Assembly (NCBI GenBank): GCA_944388995.1
Contig: CALXKN010000009.1
Coordinates: 1 to 64,000, forward strand
Origin: an uncultured Spirochaetota bacterium
GTDB lineage: Bacteria > Spirochaetota > Spirochaetia > JAFGXN01
Direction: 5' to 3'
Length of the DNA: 64,000 bases
The notes beneath the pieces are model-generated. The model saw nothing but the letters and a program-made list of their open reading frames with translations. It was not told the DNA's origin and did not search any database. The translations under genes and the position numbers were made by a program. Every line of letters begins with the position of its first letter. The first letter of the stretch is position 1. Below, one piece after another: positions 10,345 through 18,315 of the stretch.

Positions 10345-10800
10345 CTACTTAATCCGTTTGATCGCCACAAGTTTGACATTGTTTGTCACAAAACCGCGGC
10401 CGATAGTGGAACCGTTCGAAGCAACAACAACGTCTTCAAACTGATGCAGAATTTCGCCTGTAGACATGTTGACAATGTTCAGGATGTTATGCTCAGGCAT
10501 CATTCCCGACTCCCAAACTTCGTCGACTTTCGGCAGAAAATCGGAAATCGTAATTTCTCCGCCGTCGGCATATTTTCCCGCAATCTTTTTATTCGGGACA
10601 AAGACGCCCAAATCGATATTGCAGGAATATCCCATCGAATCATAAGAAATGGGAGGCAGCGTGCCGAGACACTCGGCCGCCTGCACTTTAAAATCCTCGT
10701 TATAAGAAACATTTTGCGCCAATCCGATTTGCTTCAGAACGCCGTCAATAGCCAGCTGCATTCTGACCCGCGAACCGTTGGCAATAAGTCCCTGCGCCAT
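10345..10800 (-). CDS. Tail tube protein
   Basis: 151 aa, ATG 10800 after GGAGAA. It lies directly after the sheath gene and before the tail chaperones, the standard tube position. Its size matches contractile tail tubes, and it is mainly beta with a hydrophobic, alternating C-terminal strand (TNNVKLVAIKRI). It would polymerise as hexamer rings forming the DNA conduit inside the sheath. Identified chiefly by synteny and size. Confidence 0.75.
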   Translation of the reverse strand: MAQGLIANGSRVRMQLAIDGVLKQIGLAQNVSYNEDFKVQAAECLGTLPPISYDSMGYSCNIDLGVFVPNKKIAGKYADGGEITISDFLPKVDEVWESGMMPEHNILNIVNMSTGEILHQFEDVVVASNGSTIGRGFVTNNVKLVAIKRIK

Positions 10801-10809
10801 ACGCTTCTC

Positions 10810-12543
10810 CTACTGAATCGTTCCGGAAGACCGGTAAACCATAAAGTTGTTCTTCATCATCACAAAATTGACCGGCAAAGTCGGGCAGCCGAGCCACTGA
10901 ACATCGTAACGGTCGCCGTCGATTGTAATCACAATCGAATCCTCTTCGTAATGACGAATTGTCTTTGCAGAGTTCTTGTAATAAGAAAGTTTCGAGAGAA
11001 CAACACTCATAATTGTCGCCGTAATTCCTTCATCCCCTGCATGACCGACAACGGAATCATCGATGGCCTCCCGCAAATCCCGCTGCATCCACAACGTCTC
11101 TCTCATAACGGAAAACTCGCATTCCATCAGATTGCTGCCCTTATTCATTGTCACCGACCGTACATTGCGGATAATGCCTTTTTTCGAAAGCTCCGCACAC
11201 CAGACACCGGCTTGGATCAGCCTGTCTTTTTCTCCCTCTTTGTAATTTTTTTCTAAAGAGAGACAGGAAATCGCCTTGTATGTCGGCGGTTCGGGAACGC
11301 TCATCGCCATCAGCCGCCCCATTTCCTTGGCCGCATAATAACCGGAATGGAAGTTCATTGTCCGTTTACGGTCCACATCGGACGGATCATAATCGACAAA
11401 CCCGGGTGACAGCAGTGCACCGTACCGCGAACCGACAGACATTGCCAGCTGCACAACGGAATCAATATCCGCTCCCCACTCGTGCCCGATAAGAAATTGC
11501 CGTTCGCCCTTGCCGGTACGGGAGCTCATTCTTTCGCAGTGATCGGCCAAAAGCAATGCTACAGCCAAATCAGTCGACGGAGTTGTGATAAACTGAATAT
11601 CTTCCTGTTCCAGCAACTCCAGCGCATTGGCAAAATCAACAGCCGTACAGGGACCGTTCTGTCCACCCGACAAAGCAAGAATATTATCGCTATCGTTGCA
11701 CTTGACATCATTTTTAAACCCATCAAGCTTTTCGACAATAACAATTCCAGATTGATTGAGAATCTCAATCAAATCATTCGTATCAGCCGTCAGCGTCAAC
11801 GCAGAAGCTTTTGCGATTTGCAATCCGGTTTTTGCATCTAAAACAGATGAATCCTCTGTCTGAAAATCCGGACTTAACAAAGTCACTTCCAATCCGAAAG
11901 CTTTCAACCCTTCAACAATATCCCCGATAATCGAATATTGCGAAAATTCAAGCGTTTTCGACTGGTCTCCGACCGTAACAACAAGAGAATCCACATTTAC
12001 ATCAATCGTTCCAGATTCCTGCGCCGCTGATTGCGACATCTGAACCGTCATAATCTCTTTCCCGAACTCTGACTGCAGCAGAGCAGAATCATTCTTTTTA
12101 ACAACGACCCTTTTAACGCCATCCTCATCGGGATAAGAACGAACATTGATTGTCAGTGCATTGCCGTCTACCCCGAAATCACGGGAAAGAACTTTGAAAA
12201 TCTCTGTCCCATCCGCATCTGTTAACGCAACAGACGCCCTTGTCTTTTGATTGATTGCCATCGCCTTTACCCGTTGCGGCTTATATCCGCCGCCGGGATT
12301 AAAAGCGAACCGCACCGCATCCAAAAGAGAACCGCGTTTGAGCACCTGCTCGGCATCGCCGACCGAATAGAACGTATAAATCTGATTCGGTTCACCGCCG
12401 ACGGCATCTCCGAGAATCACCCCGTTGTTCACGGAAGCCACACCGCCGTTGGAATCGATGAACTTGGAATCCGAATACGCACCCGGCTGCAGATGCTGCG
12501 TCAACTTTCCGTTGAAATCAAAACTAACCGGTTTGACACCCAT
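10810..12543 (-). CDS. Contractile tail sheath protein
   Basis: 577 aa, ATG 12543 after GGAGG. It has the sheath layout: an N-terminal segment beginning with PGAYSD, an inserted variable beta domain (about residues 110-300), then a conserved C-terminal part starting with LSGGQNG (about 290) and ending in the characteristic strands (WLGCPTLPVNFVMMKNNF). It forms the contracting outer tube of a myovirus-type tail and shows that the prophage has a contractile tail. It is followed by the tube gene with a 9-base gap. Confidence 0.85.
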   Translation of the reverse strand: MGVKPVSFDFNGKLTQHLQPGAYSDSKFIDSNGGVASVNNGVILGDAVGGEPNQIYTFYSVGDAEQVLKRGSLLDAVRFAFNPGGGYKPQRVKAMAINQKTRASVALTDADGTEIFKVLSRDFGVDGNALTINVRSYPDEDGVKRVVVKKNDSALLQSEFGKEIMTVQMSQSAAQESGTIDVNVDSLVVTVGDQSKTLEFSQYSIIGDIVEGLKAFGLEVTLLSPDFQTEDSSVLDAKTGLQIAKASALTLTADTNDLIEILNQSGIVIVEKLDGFKNDVKCNDSDNILALSGGQNGPCTAVDFANALELLEQEDIQFITTPSTDLAVALLLADHCERMSSRTGKGERQFLIGHEWGADIDSVVQLAMSVGSRYGALLSPGFVDYDPSDVDRKRTMNFHSGYYAAKEMGRLMAMSVPEPPTYKAISCLSLEKNYKEGEKDRLIQAGVWCAELSKKGIIRNVRSVTMNKGSNLMECEFSVMRETLWMQRDLREAIDDSVVGHAGDEGITATIMSVVLSKLSYYKNSAKTIRHYEEDSIVITIDGDRYDVQWLGCPTLPVNFVMMKNNFMVYRSSGTIQ

Positions 12544-12560
12544 CTTTTGCCTCCGAGCCG

Positions 12561-12851
12561 TTATTTATACAGAACCTGATCCAACAGCAAATACTGCAGA
12601 TAATCTTTATTCAACAGATAAAGCCACCACGCCCAAAAATACAAAATAATATTGGCGGATTTAATCAAAGCCGGGTTGTCTCCGAACTTCTTCTTTGCCA
12701 GACCGTACAGAATCCCCCATACAACCAGCATCAGCAACGTAAACCCGATGAAAACACACACAAACACAAGCACCGGCTTCAAAAAAAACAAACCGATAAC
12801 CCCAACCAGTGCCACCAGCACCGGCAAAATCAAACGTTTAATCCAATCCAT
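12561..12851 (-). CDS. Small integral membrane protein in the tail operon (holin candidate)
   Basis: 96 aa, ATG 12851 with an AAGGAG ribosome site. Two adjacent hydrophobic segments (about residues 7-25 and 27-50) and a third, tryptophan-rich one (about 66-80) follow a short charged start, with a basic cytosolic loop (LAKKKFGDN). Size and topology would fit a holin, but no endolysin was recognised anywhere in the window, so the lysis role is speculative. Confidence 0.55.
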   Translation of the reverse strand: MDWIKRLILPVLVALVGVIGLFFLKPVLVFVCVFIGFTLLMLVVWGILYGLAKKKFGDNPALIKSANIILYFWAWWLYLLNKDYLQYLLLDQVLYK

Positions 12852-12872
12852 TTTTTTCTCCTTCTTGATTGA

Positions 12873-13145
12873 TTAAATTCTCTTCGTTTCGATTTCCGAA
12901 CGAAGCGCTTCCCATTCCGAATCCGTCTTTTTGACACCCTTTTTTGTCATCAAAGACATTATCTTTTTAACTGTCTCCCCACACTTTGCCTTTTTCGCCC
13001 ACTCATCAAACGTCAAAAGCTCTTCCGTCTTCCCCTCTTCGGAAGAAACAACCGGCTGCACCTCCGGCACAACGGAATCACCGCTTTCCGTCAATGCCTC
13101 AGTCACTTCTGCCTCTTCTTCAACACTCTTTTTTGTTCCGGCCAT
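12873..13145 (-). CDS. Small acidic phage protein, unknown function
   Basis: 90 aa from ATG 13145 (AAAGGAGAAG upstream). The first 50 residues are low-complexity and rich in Glu/Ser/Val; the C-terminus is a compact helical segment (TFDEWAKKAKCGETVKKIMSLM). First gene after the promoter and double terminator at 13172-13312, so it heads the segment that carries on into sheath and tube. No family recognised. Confidence 0.6.
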   Translation of the reverse strand: MAGTKKSVEEEAEVTEALTESGDSVVPEVQPVVSSEEGKTEELLTFDEWAKKAKCGETVKKIMSLMTKKGVKKTDSEWEALRSEIETKRI

Positions 13146-13171
13146 AAATCTTCTCCTTTCGATTTGGACAC

Positions 13172-13244
13172 AAAAAAAGCCCTTTCCCCGGAAAGGAAAA
13201 GGGCACAAAAAAAAGCACGGCTATTCCTTTTCGGAATATCGTGC
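13172..13244 (-). terminator. Tandem intrinsic terminators in a gene leader
   Basis: Reading leftward, the first hairpin pairs GCACGATATTCC-type sequence with GGAATAGCCGTGC (13215-13244) and ends in eight T. The second pairs GCCCTTTTCC with GGAAAGGGC (13179-13204) and ends in seven T. Both lie between the promoter at 13283-13312 and the SD of the gene starting at 13145, so read-through needs antitermination, or the segment encodes short RNAs of about 70 and 105 nt. Confidence 0.8.
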
Positions 13245-13266
13245 TTTTCTCTATCCACATCGATAT
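13238..13266 (-). repeat. 29-bp leader repeat, copy 1
   Basis: This segment matches 18227-18255 at 28 of 29 positions. In both places it forms the 5' leader between a consensus promoter and a GCAC...GTGC terminator. The conserved part contains ATCGATGTG then ATAGAGAAAAGCAC, read leftward. Confidence 0.9.
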
Positions 13267-13282
13267 TTCAATGTTATACGCT

Positions 13283-13312
13283 ATTATACACTCTACAACT
13301 GTATGTTGTCAA
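13283..13312 (-). promoter_or_regulatory. Sigma-70 promoter upstream of the sheath gene block
   Basis: Leftward TTGACA (13307-13312), 18 bp, TATAAT (13283-13288). Transcription would start near 13276 and meet the tandem terminators within about 35-70 nt. It lies just downstream of the SecB-like gene, so it could restart expression after the inserted module. Confidence 0.75.
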
Positions 13313-13344
13313 GATTGTATTTGATAATTTAATTAATCACTCTC

Positions 13345-13752
13345 TCAATTACTAACATTAACAATCGGCAAAACAATAACGGGAATATTTGCCCCGACCG
13401 TTAAATTGCTGATAAAGGCTCTGACATAAGGAAACAATATTGCAATTGTATTTTCTTCTTTTATGGCCTTTATTGTTGCTTCATCTAAGTCATCATCCTC
13501 TTCAAAATGAAAAATTCCATACGCGGAAACTTCTATATAAAGCGGACTATTATCATCCTTTTCACCAATTTTAACTACTAAAGTAGCCTTTATTTCTGTC
13601 TCATTAATTTGAGTTATCTTTTTTTCAAAGTCTAATTTCAGTCTTTGTTTTTCATTTTTGCGACTGCTATCAGAACCGAGATCCTTATTATTCAATTGGT
13701 AAATGACATTATCTATTTTAAAGCCCTTAAATTGTAAACAACTGTTTTTCAT
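13345..13752 (-). CDS. SecB-like chaperone of a toxin-antitoxin-chaperone-type operon
   Basis: 135 aa. ATG 13752 overlaps the upstream stop as ATGA, with GGAG in the preceding gene. The N-terminal strand (LQFKGFKIDNVIYQL) and the C-terminal segment (AILFPYVRAFISNLTV, then IPVIVLP) follow the SecB fold pattern, in which the proline-tyrosine-x-arginine stretch leads into the dimerisation helix. Solitary SecB-like proteins beside two small genes are typical of TAC modules, where the chaperone guards an unstable antitoxin. The surrounding DNA is markedly AT-richer than the phage genes, indicating separate acquisition. Confidence 0.75.
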   Translation of the reverse strand: MKNSCLQFKGFKIDNVIYQLNNKDLGSDSSRKNEKQRLKLDFEKKITQINETEIKATLVVKIGEKDDNSPLYIEVSAYGIFHFEEDDDLDEATIKAIKEENTIAILFPYVRAFISNLTVGANIPVIVLPIVNVSN

Positions 13753-14246
13753 GCTGCATACACTCCTTTCTCTGTTCTGGAAAAATTAAAATTCGCAGTA
13801 GAATTATAATTTGGCATAACTAGTGTGGTCAAACTGTCGCCCCAGGAAATAGAATCCACGGTAGAATTATAATTTTGCATATCCATAAGATGATCTGCAT
13901 TACAAACTGCATCCGCAATTCGAACTGCATCTGTATTTTTTTCCTCATCAAGCAGTAAAGAAGATTCCATTGCATTAATATCATATTGATCTATAAAAAT
14001 TTCTTCCTGTTGATTTAACGAAAAATTTTCTTTCGTCTGAGAGCAAATGAAAACATTTGTTACGCCAGCATTCCTTAAAATTCTCTTAGCATAGCGATAA
14101 AACTCCATCCCTTTATCCGAACAAAAGAATGATTTTTCAATAAAAATGAAATATTCATTATCATCATAGTCATAACGATATTCAGAACAAATATCAGGAT
14201 ACTTCTTTCTAAACTCTTCTAAAATTTTTTCTACAAGAAGCCTCAT
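13749..14246 (-). CDS. Middle gene of the SecB-like module; candidate antitoxin or chaperone client
   Basis: 165 aa, ATG 14246 (SD GGAGAGA), overlapping the upstream gene by 38 bases and the downstream SecB-like gene by 4. Residues 1-85 look like a compact alpha/beta domain (DNEYFIFIEKSFF, then AKRILRNAGVTNVFIC). The last 50 residues are polar and repeat NYNST twice, ending in an aromatic tail (ANFNFSRTEKGVYAA). Hydrophobic C-terminal tails of this kind serve as chaperone-addiction segments in known TAC antitoxins. No DNA-binding motif was seen, so an antitoxin role is inference from operon order. Confidence 0.6.
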   Translation of the reverse strand: MRLLVEKILEEFRKKYPDICSEYRYDYDDNEYFIFIEKSFFCSDKGMEFYRYAKRILRNAGVTNVFICSQTKENFSLNQQEEIFIDQYDINAMESSLLLDEEKNTDAVRIADAVCNADHLMDMQNYNSTVDSISWGDSLTTLVMPNYNSTANFNFSRTEKGVYAA

Positions 14247-14868
14247 TGGTCTCTCCTATAATTTTCTCATCTAAAATCTTTGAGTATAACTTAACACTGT
14301 CAAAATAGGATCTGACATCTTCTTTTGTAATAGGTTCGGTAATTAATCCTATTTTACTTTTATATGTGTAATCAAAAATTTTTCTTTTAATGTATAATTC
14401 TTCCCACAATGCATCAAAATCTTTCAGTTGTTCAGATAACTGCGTGACATCAATAATCTCATTTACCGCACTATAAATAGACCCATGAGAATATGCTCTC
14501 TCTTCTAAATACAAATCATTTTCGCATTTTTTTATTTTTTTTTCATACTTTTCTATCTTCCGATTGTCTTTCTGCTTCTTTGAACGTTCAGTTTTTAACT
14601 TTTTTTTATATTCGTTTAGTTCTTGTTTAGTTTTTGCATAGTTAGGATCTCTCTTTTTTTGCGAAGTCAATTCTTTAATAAAGTTACTATAATTAAATTC
14701 TTTCTTAATTAAGAACCATTTACTTTTTTGAAAAGCTATGTAATATATCTTACTAACCAATGAAGCGACAAAAAGTTCATCTTCTGAATTTAAAGCATGC
14801 TCAACTAATCGAATATTTTCATTCGCAATATCATTTAAATTGTTACAAATATACTCGACTTTATCCAT
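14209..14868 (-). CDS. First gene of the SecB-like module; HEPN-like candidate toxin
   Basis: 219 aa from ATG 14868 (SD AGGGAAGA). The N-terminal helices (NLNDIANENIRLVEHALN, then ASLVSKIYYIAFQKSKWFL) resemble the first helices of HEPN domains, where a tyrosine-rich helix follows a four-helix start. A long charged coiled coil (about 95-140) leads to ERAYSHGSIY, an Arg-x3-His that is close to, but not exactly, the RX4-6H motif of HEPN RNases. It heads a tight three-gene operon with the SecB-like chaperone. Toxin identity is inferred, not shown. Confidence 0.6.
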   Translation of the reverse strand: MDKVEYICNNLNDIANENIRLVEHALNSEDELFVASLVSKIYYIAFQKSKWFLIKKEFNYSNFIKELTSQKKRDPNYAKTKQELNEYKKKLKTERSKKQKDNRKIEKYEKKIKKCENDLYLEERAYSHGSIYSAVNEIIDVTQLSEQLKDFDALWEELYIKRKIFDYTYKSKIGLITEPITKEDVRSYFDSVKLYSKILDEKIIGETNEASCRKNFRRV

Positions 14869-14982
14869 AAATCTTCCCTGGCATATATACACCTTGTTAA
14901 AGTCAAAACTTCAGGTTTACAAACAAACCCGAATGCTCACAAACTGTAAAACCAGTATTCGGAGTAACCTCTCCTCCTATAT

Positions 14983-15011
14983 ATTATCGTATAATCGTAA
15001 AAATAAGTCAA
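14983..15011 (-). promoter_or_regulatory. Promoter of the SecB-like module
   Basis: Leftward TTGACT (15006-15011), 17 bp, GATAAT (14983-14988). A leader of about 100 nt follows, containing a GGTTT...AAACC hairpin, before the first gene at 14868. The module thus has its own promoter, as expected for a gene expressed from the prophage. Confidence 0.65.
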
Positions 15012-15070
15012 TCTATTTTACAGCAGACTTTATTATCCTATAACGAAATCACTCTGAAATCAGGAAATTC

Positions 15071-15099
15071 TTGCAAAACAATTGATAGAAGTATATAAT
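15071..15099 (+). promoter_or_regulatory. Promoter of the lipoprotein gene
   Basis: TTGCAA (15071-15076), 17 bp, TATAAT (15094-15099), 21 nt before the SD (AGGAGG) of the gene at 15126. It is divergent from the promoter at 14983-15011. Confidence 0.7.
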
Positions 15100-15125
15100 G
15101 ATTATACCAAACAGGAGGCCTTCCC

Positions 15126-16499
15126 ATGAAAAAATCATTTCTCATTCTCTCTCTTCTGGCGCTGACATTTATCGCCTGTCCCCCGCCCGACCCCGAACCG
15201 CAGCCGGAACCCGAAAAACCGACGCTCTCCAAAATCGACATCACCGACGCCGCCGCCCTCTTCGTCGAACCCTCCGGCACCGATGCAGGCAAAATCTTTA
15301 AAATCAAAAAAGACCTGACCACAATCGAGGAAGTCAAATACACCAACACCGACGGCAGCAGTGCCGACATGGGCAGCCTCAAAGCCTCCTACGTTATCAA
15401 CGCCCATAACGACTACGCCATCATCGGTTTCGCTGCCGACCCGAACAAAGCCAAAACATACGACTTTGAACTCATCGCCGATAAAGCCTATCTCGTACGC
15501 AAAAGCGACGGGAAAGTGTTTTCGGAATTGATAAATCTACCGTCAACAAAATACATCTTATCATCACAAAATTATATTTACTATCATAGCGGTGCTATAC
15601 AAAATGATACTGGGGTTTATTATTACGGAAATAACATTGTTAAAGTCGATGTCATTTCAAAAACAGAAAAAATTATTTCACCATCCTATGAAGACAAATT
15701 CGGCCTCTTTTTTATAGATAAAAACAACAACGTTGTGTACATGAACAAAAATGAATCCCTTTCTCTTATTTCACCTGACGATAAATCTTTATCGATAGTT
15801 GCTGAATTTTCATTTCCGGCACCATTCGGATGGATGGAAGATAAAGACGGATACCTGACTGCATTTAATTCATCAAGTGGAGAACAGGAATATTTTTCAG
15901 AAAAACCTTTTCCCGACTATGGTGAATCAGATGAAACAACTTTAACTCCGGACTCATACCCCTTTGAGATACACTGGAAAACCATAACCCCTTATAAAAT
16001 ATATTCCGGAAACGAGTTCTTTATTTGTTTCTATAAAAATCTACCAAGATATGGAAACGGAATTGCCGGAGAAATAACTGATTACGAGAATGTTTTTACA
16101 GTACATAAAAAAGATTCCGCATCAATGATTAAGCGCGGATGTGTAGTTTCCTCTTATGCACAGGAGAAGGACATTGTTGTCTATATTGATGATAATGGAA
16201 TTTCCATGTACGGAACTCAAAAAGAATCGATGGCTTATATTTTCTCGACAATCAATCTTAATGATTACACAGAAAAGGTGTACCCGACAACTGATAATAA
16301 AAATAAAGTTCAATCTTTTATTGTACGTAAAGATGAAAGAATCTCTGTAAAGAATAAAGGCGAAAAAATTGTTATTGTGAAGGATACCTTGTCATTGGAA
16401 AAAGATTTAAAACAACTGAATGTCTCCCCATCAGATACAATAGAACTTATTGACATGGAACACTTGCAACTGACGGGGATTCCGATTATTCATCAATAA
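15126..16499 (+). CDS. Prophage-borne lipoprotein, unknown function
   Basis: 457 aa. A lipoprotein signal peptide (KKSFLILSLLALTFIAC, cleavage before Cys-18) is followed by a proline/glutamate spacer (PPPDPEPQPEPE) and a mostly beta domain that could be a propeller. AGGAGG precedes the ATG. It is the only rightward gene in the late region, with its own promoter, converging on the tail-fibre gene with a 7-base overlap: a typical moron. The first ~400 bases are much richer in GC than the rest, with the change near 15,525, suggesting a mosaic gene. Surface lipoproteins of prophages often change host surface properties or block superinfection; no specific function is claimed. Confidence 0.75.
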   Translation: MKKSFLILSLLALTFIACPPPDPEPQPEPEKPTLSKIDITDAAALFVEPSGTDAGKIFKIKKDLTTIEEVKYTNTDGSSADMGSLKASYVINAHNDYAIIGFAADPNKAKTYDFELIADKAYLVRKSDGKVFSELINLPSTKYILSSQNYIYYHSGAIQNDTGVYYYGNNIVKVDVISKTEKIISPSYEDKFGLFFIDKNNNVVYMNKNESLSLISPDDKSLSIVAEFSFPAPFGWMEDKDGYLTAFNSSSGEQEYFSEKPFPDYGESDETTLTPDSYPFEIHWKTITPYKIYSGNEFFICFYKNLPRYGNGIAGEITDYENVFTVHKKDSASMIKRGCVVSSYAQEKDIVVYIDDNGISMYGTQKESMAYIFSTINLNDYTEKVYPTTDNKNKVQSFIVRKDERISVKNKGEKIVIVKDTLSLEKDLKQLNVSPSDTIELIDMEHLQLTGIPIIHQ

Positions 16500-18136
16500 T
16501 TTTTCATAATAAAAATAACCGCATAACCTTTGATATTTTTACTCATATCAACTGCAGCATTGCCTCCGATGGAGCCGGTATTGCCGCTTCCACCAGGAGG
16601 GATGGTTATTCCGTGATTGTGACTCGGAAGTGAAACCTTTACCGTATGAGTATGGCTTCCTGCATTTTGACAATTATGTGAATGGGACGGAATTGCAACA
16701 CTCCATTCCCAATAATACTTATCATCAGTATAATCAAGAACCCTTGTTTTCGCGCCACTACCTCCAATATTATAAAGCTTATGCTTAAGAGTTAGTTCCT
16801 TACCATCAATCGTATGTTTATGACCTTCGTGTGAAGTAACACTACAAAGATGATCCGTTACACTACCTCCATCAGCAATCGTCCCCGTATGATTATGCGC
16901 CGGAATGGAATGGGCGTGCGACGGCAGATGATCGGTTTTCAGCCTGAAAGAGTTATCCCCGCCGAAATTTCCGGGCGCATTAGGAATCGTTCTCTTTGTC
17001 GAATACGAACAGCCGGCAATAAAGCGTTCGCGCAAATCGGGCGTGCCGTTCTGCCCGTCACACATATACCACCCGGGAATCGTCACGTCATTCTGCCAGT
17101 TTGTGCCGTTGTACATCAGAATCGTCCCCGGCGGAAGAATATCGTACTGTTCGTCCAAAATCTTGTCGACACGCTGCTTTTCGTCCTGCATCACCATATC
17201 CACATAGTAGCGATTAACCAAATCGACATTGTCGAATTTGGTCTTATAATTCTCCGTGATACGCGTCTGCAATTTACCGCCGTTTCCCCAACGGACAAGA
17301 TTCCCGCTCGAGTCTTTTTTCATGTCGCACGCATCGTTGTAATTGAAAAACGGTTTTTTCTCGCTTCCGGCATTGTATAACTCCCTCACGATTTGTGAGA
17401 AATTTGTTTGAAAAGAGCCCATAAATAAGCGGCTGCTTCCGCCTCCAGAAATAAAGGCAAACGGGAACCACCCGTCAAGCATAAGCTGTCTAATCGCTTG
17501 CTGATCGCTAACATTCTCTGCAATCGTGAACTCAATGTCGTACACCTTCATTGTATTGTATTGCTTGACATATGATTTACCTGTGTTGCTGTCGCGCGTC
17601 AGAATGTTTTTCGGCTCGCTCTCAACCTCAATCGCCCGCCCCATAATAGCGAAATTCTTGGCTCTCCAATCTGCTCCGTCAGCGGTCAAATTGACCGTCT
17701 TAACTTCGGACGAAACCACCAGTTTGTTTGCCTCTGGAATCCGAATGTCGGCATCGGAGTTGTAACGATTGTCCGCGCAAAACAACCCAATTCCAGGAGT
17801 GAAATGAAGTTGACCGGTTTTCACTTGCTCAACAATCAAATCCGCATCCATTCCCTCTTTCTGCTTGAGTACATTTCCCTTAAAATCGCACGGCAAAAAA
17901 CCGTCAAAGACAAAAAAATTAAACAGTTCATTGCCAATGCCGTTGTTGAATGCAGGATACTCCGAACCATGTCCCCACTTTCCGAACTCAGCCTGATAGC
18001 GGATTCCGTCAAATCCGCTCAAAGCGCGCAGAATAGCCAACAGATTCCCCGTCTGTGCATCGCGCAGATTGGAAAAATCTTCCGTTCGTAAAACCGTGTT
18101 ATCATGATACAACGGTTCCTTCACTTCATAACCCAT
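16493..18136 (-). CDS. Tail fibre / collar-domain protein
   Basis: 547 aa from ATG 18136 (SD AAGGAGG). The C-terminal half is a phage tail collar domain: PPGTILMYNG (about 350), PGWYMCDGQNGTPDLRERFIAG, then a histidine-rich tip with repeated HxH pairs (SHAHSIPAHNH, SHSHNC, SHTHTV, SHNHG) as in iron-binding fibre tips, and a closing strand (GYAVIFIMKNY). The N-terminal part should attach to the baseplate. It recognises the cell surface during adsorption. Its leader holds a promoter and terminator like those at 13.2 kb. Confidence 0.85.
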   Translation of the reverse strand: MGYEVKEPLYHDNTVLRTEDFSNLRDAQTGNLLAILRALSGFDGIRYQAEFGKWGHGSEYPAFNNGIGNELFNFFVFDGFLPCDFKGNVLKQKEGMDADLIVEQVKTGQLHFTPGIGLFCADNRYNSDADIRIPEANKLVVSSEVKTVNLTADGADWRAKNFAIMGRAIEVESEPKNILTRDSNTGKSYVKQYNTMKVYDIEFTIAENVSDQQAIRQLMLDGWFPFAFISGGGSSRLFMGSFQTNFSQIVRELYNAGSEKKPFFNYNDACDMKKDSSGNLVRWGNGGKLQTRITENYKTKFDNVDLVNRYYVDMVMQDEKQRVDKILDEQYDILPPGTILMYNGTNWQNDVTIPGWYMCDGQNGTPDLRERFIAGCSYSTKRTIPNAPGNFGGDNSFRLKTDHLPSHAHSIPAHNHTGTIADGGSVTDHLCSVTSHEGHKHTIDGKELTLKHKLYNIGGSGAKTRVLDYTDDKYYWEWSVAIPSHSHNCQNAGSHTHTVKVSLPSHNHGITIPPGGSGNTGSIGGNAAVDMSKNIKGYAVIFIMKNY

Positions 18137-18196
18137 AAAAAAAAGCCTCCTTCGATGATTAAGATTCCGCTGCCACCACCGAAGAACGCTGTAAAC

Positions 18197-18233
18197 AAAA
18201 AAGCACAATACACCCTTCATGGTGGTATCGTGC
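18197..18233 (-). terminator. Intrinsic terminator in the tail-fibre leader
   Basis: Reading leftward, GCACGATA...ACC pairs with GGTGTATTGTGC and is followed by TTTTTTG. It lies between the promoter at 18271-18299 and the tail-fibre SD, about 60 nt into the transcript. Confidence 0.7.
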
Positions 18234-18255
18234 TTTTCTCTATTCACATCGATAT
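18227..18255 (-). repeat. 29-bp leader repeat, copy 2
   Basis: Direct repeat of 13238-13266 with one mismatch, in the same promoter-leader-terminator setting. The two copies bracket the tail fibre, the lipoprotein and the SecB-like module. Confidence 0.9.
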
Positions 18256-18270
18256 CAAAAATTATAATTT

Positions 18271-18299
18271 ATTGTATACCCTACAAAAGAGCTTGTCAA
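18271..18299 (-). promoter_or_regulatory. Promoter upstream of the tail-fibre gene
   Basis: Leftward TTGACA (18294-18299), 17 bp, TACAAT (18271-18276). The layout parallels the promoter at 13283-13312, including the shared 29-bp leader and terminator. Confidence 0.7.
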
Positions 18300-18315
18300 G
18301 ATGATTACAGGTAAA

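Noticed and set aside
10069-11256. 395-residue rightward ORF opposite tail tube and sheath genes
   Set aside because: Long only because the sheath strand is stop-poor in that frame; no SD, arginine/histidine-rich antisense sequence.
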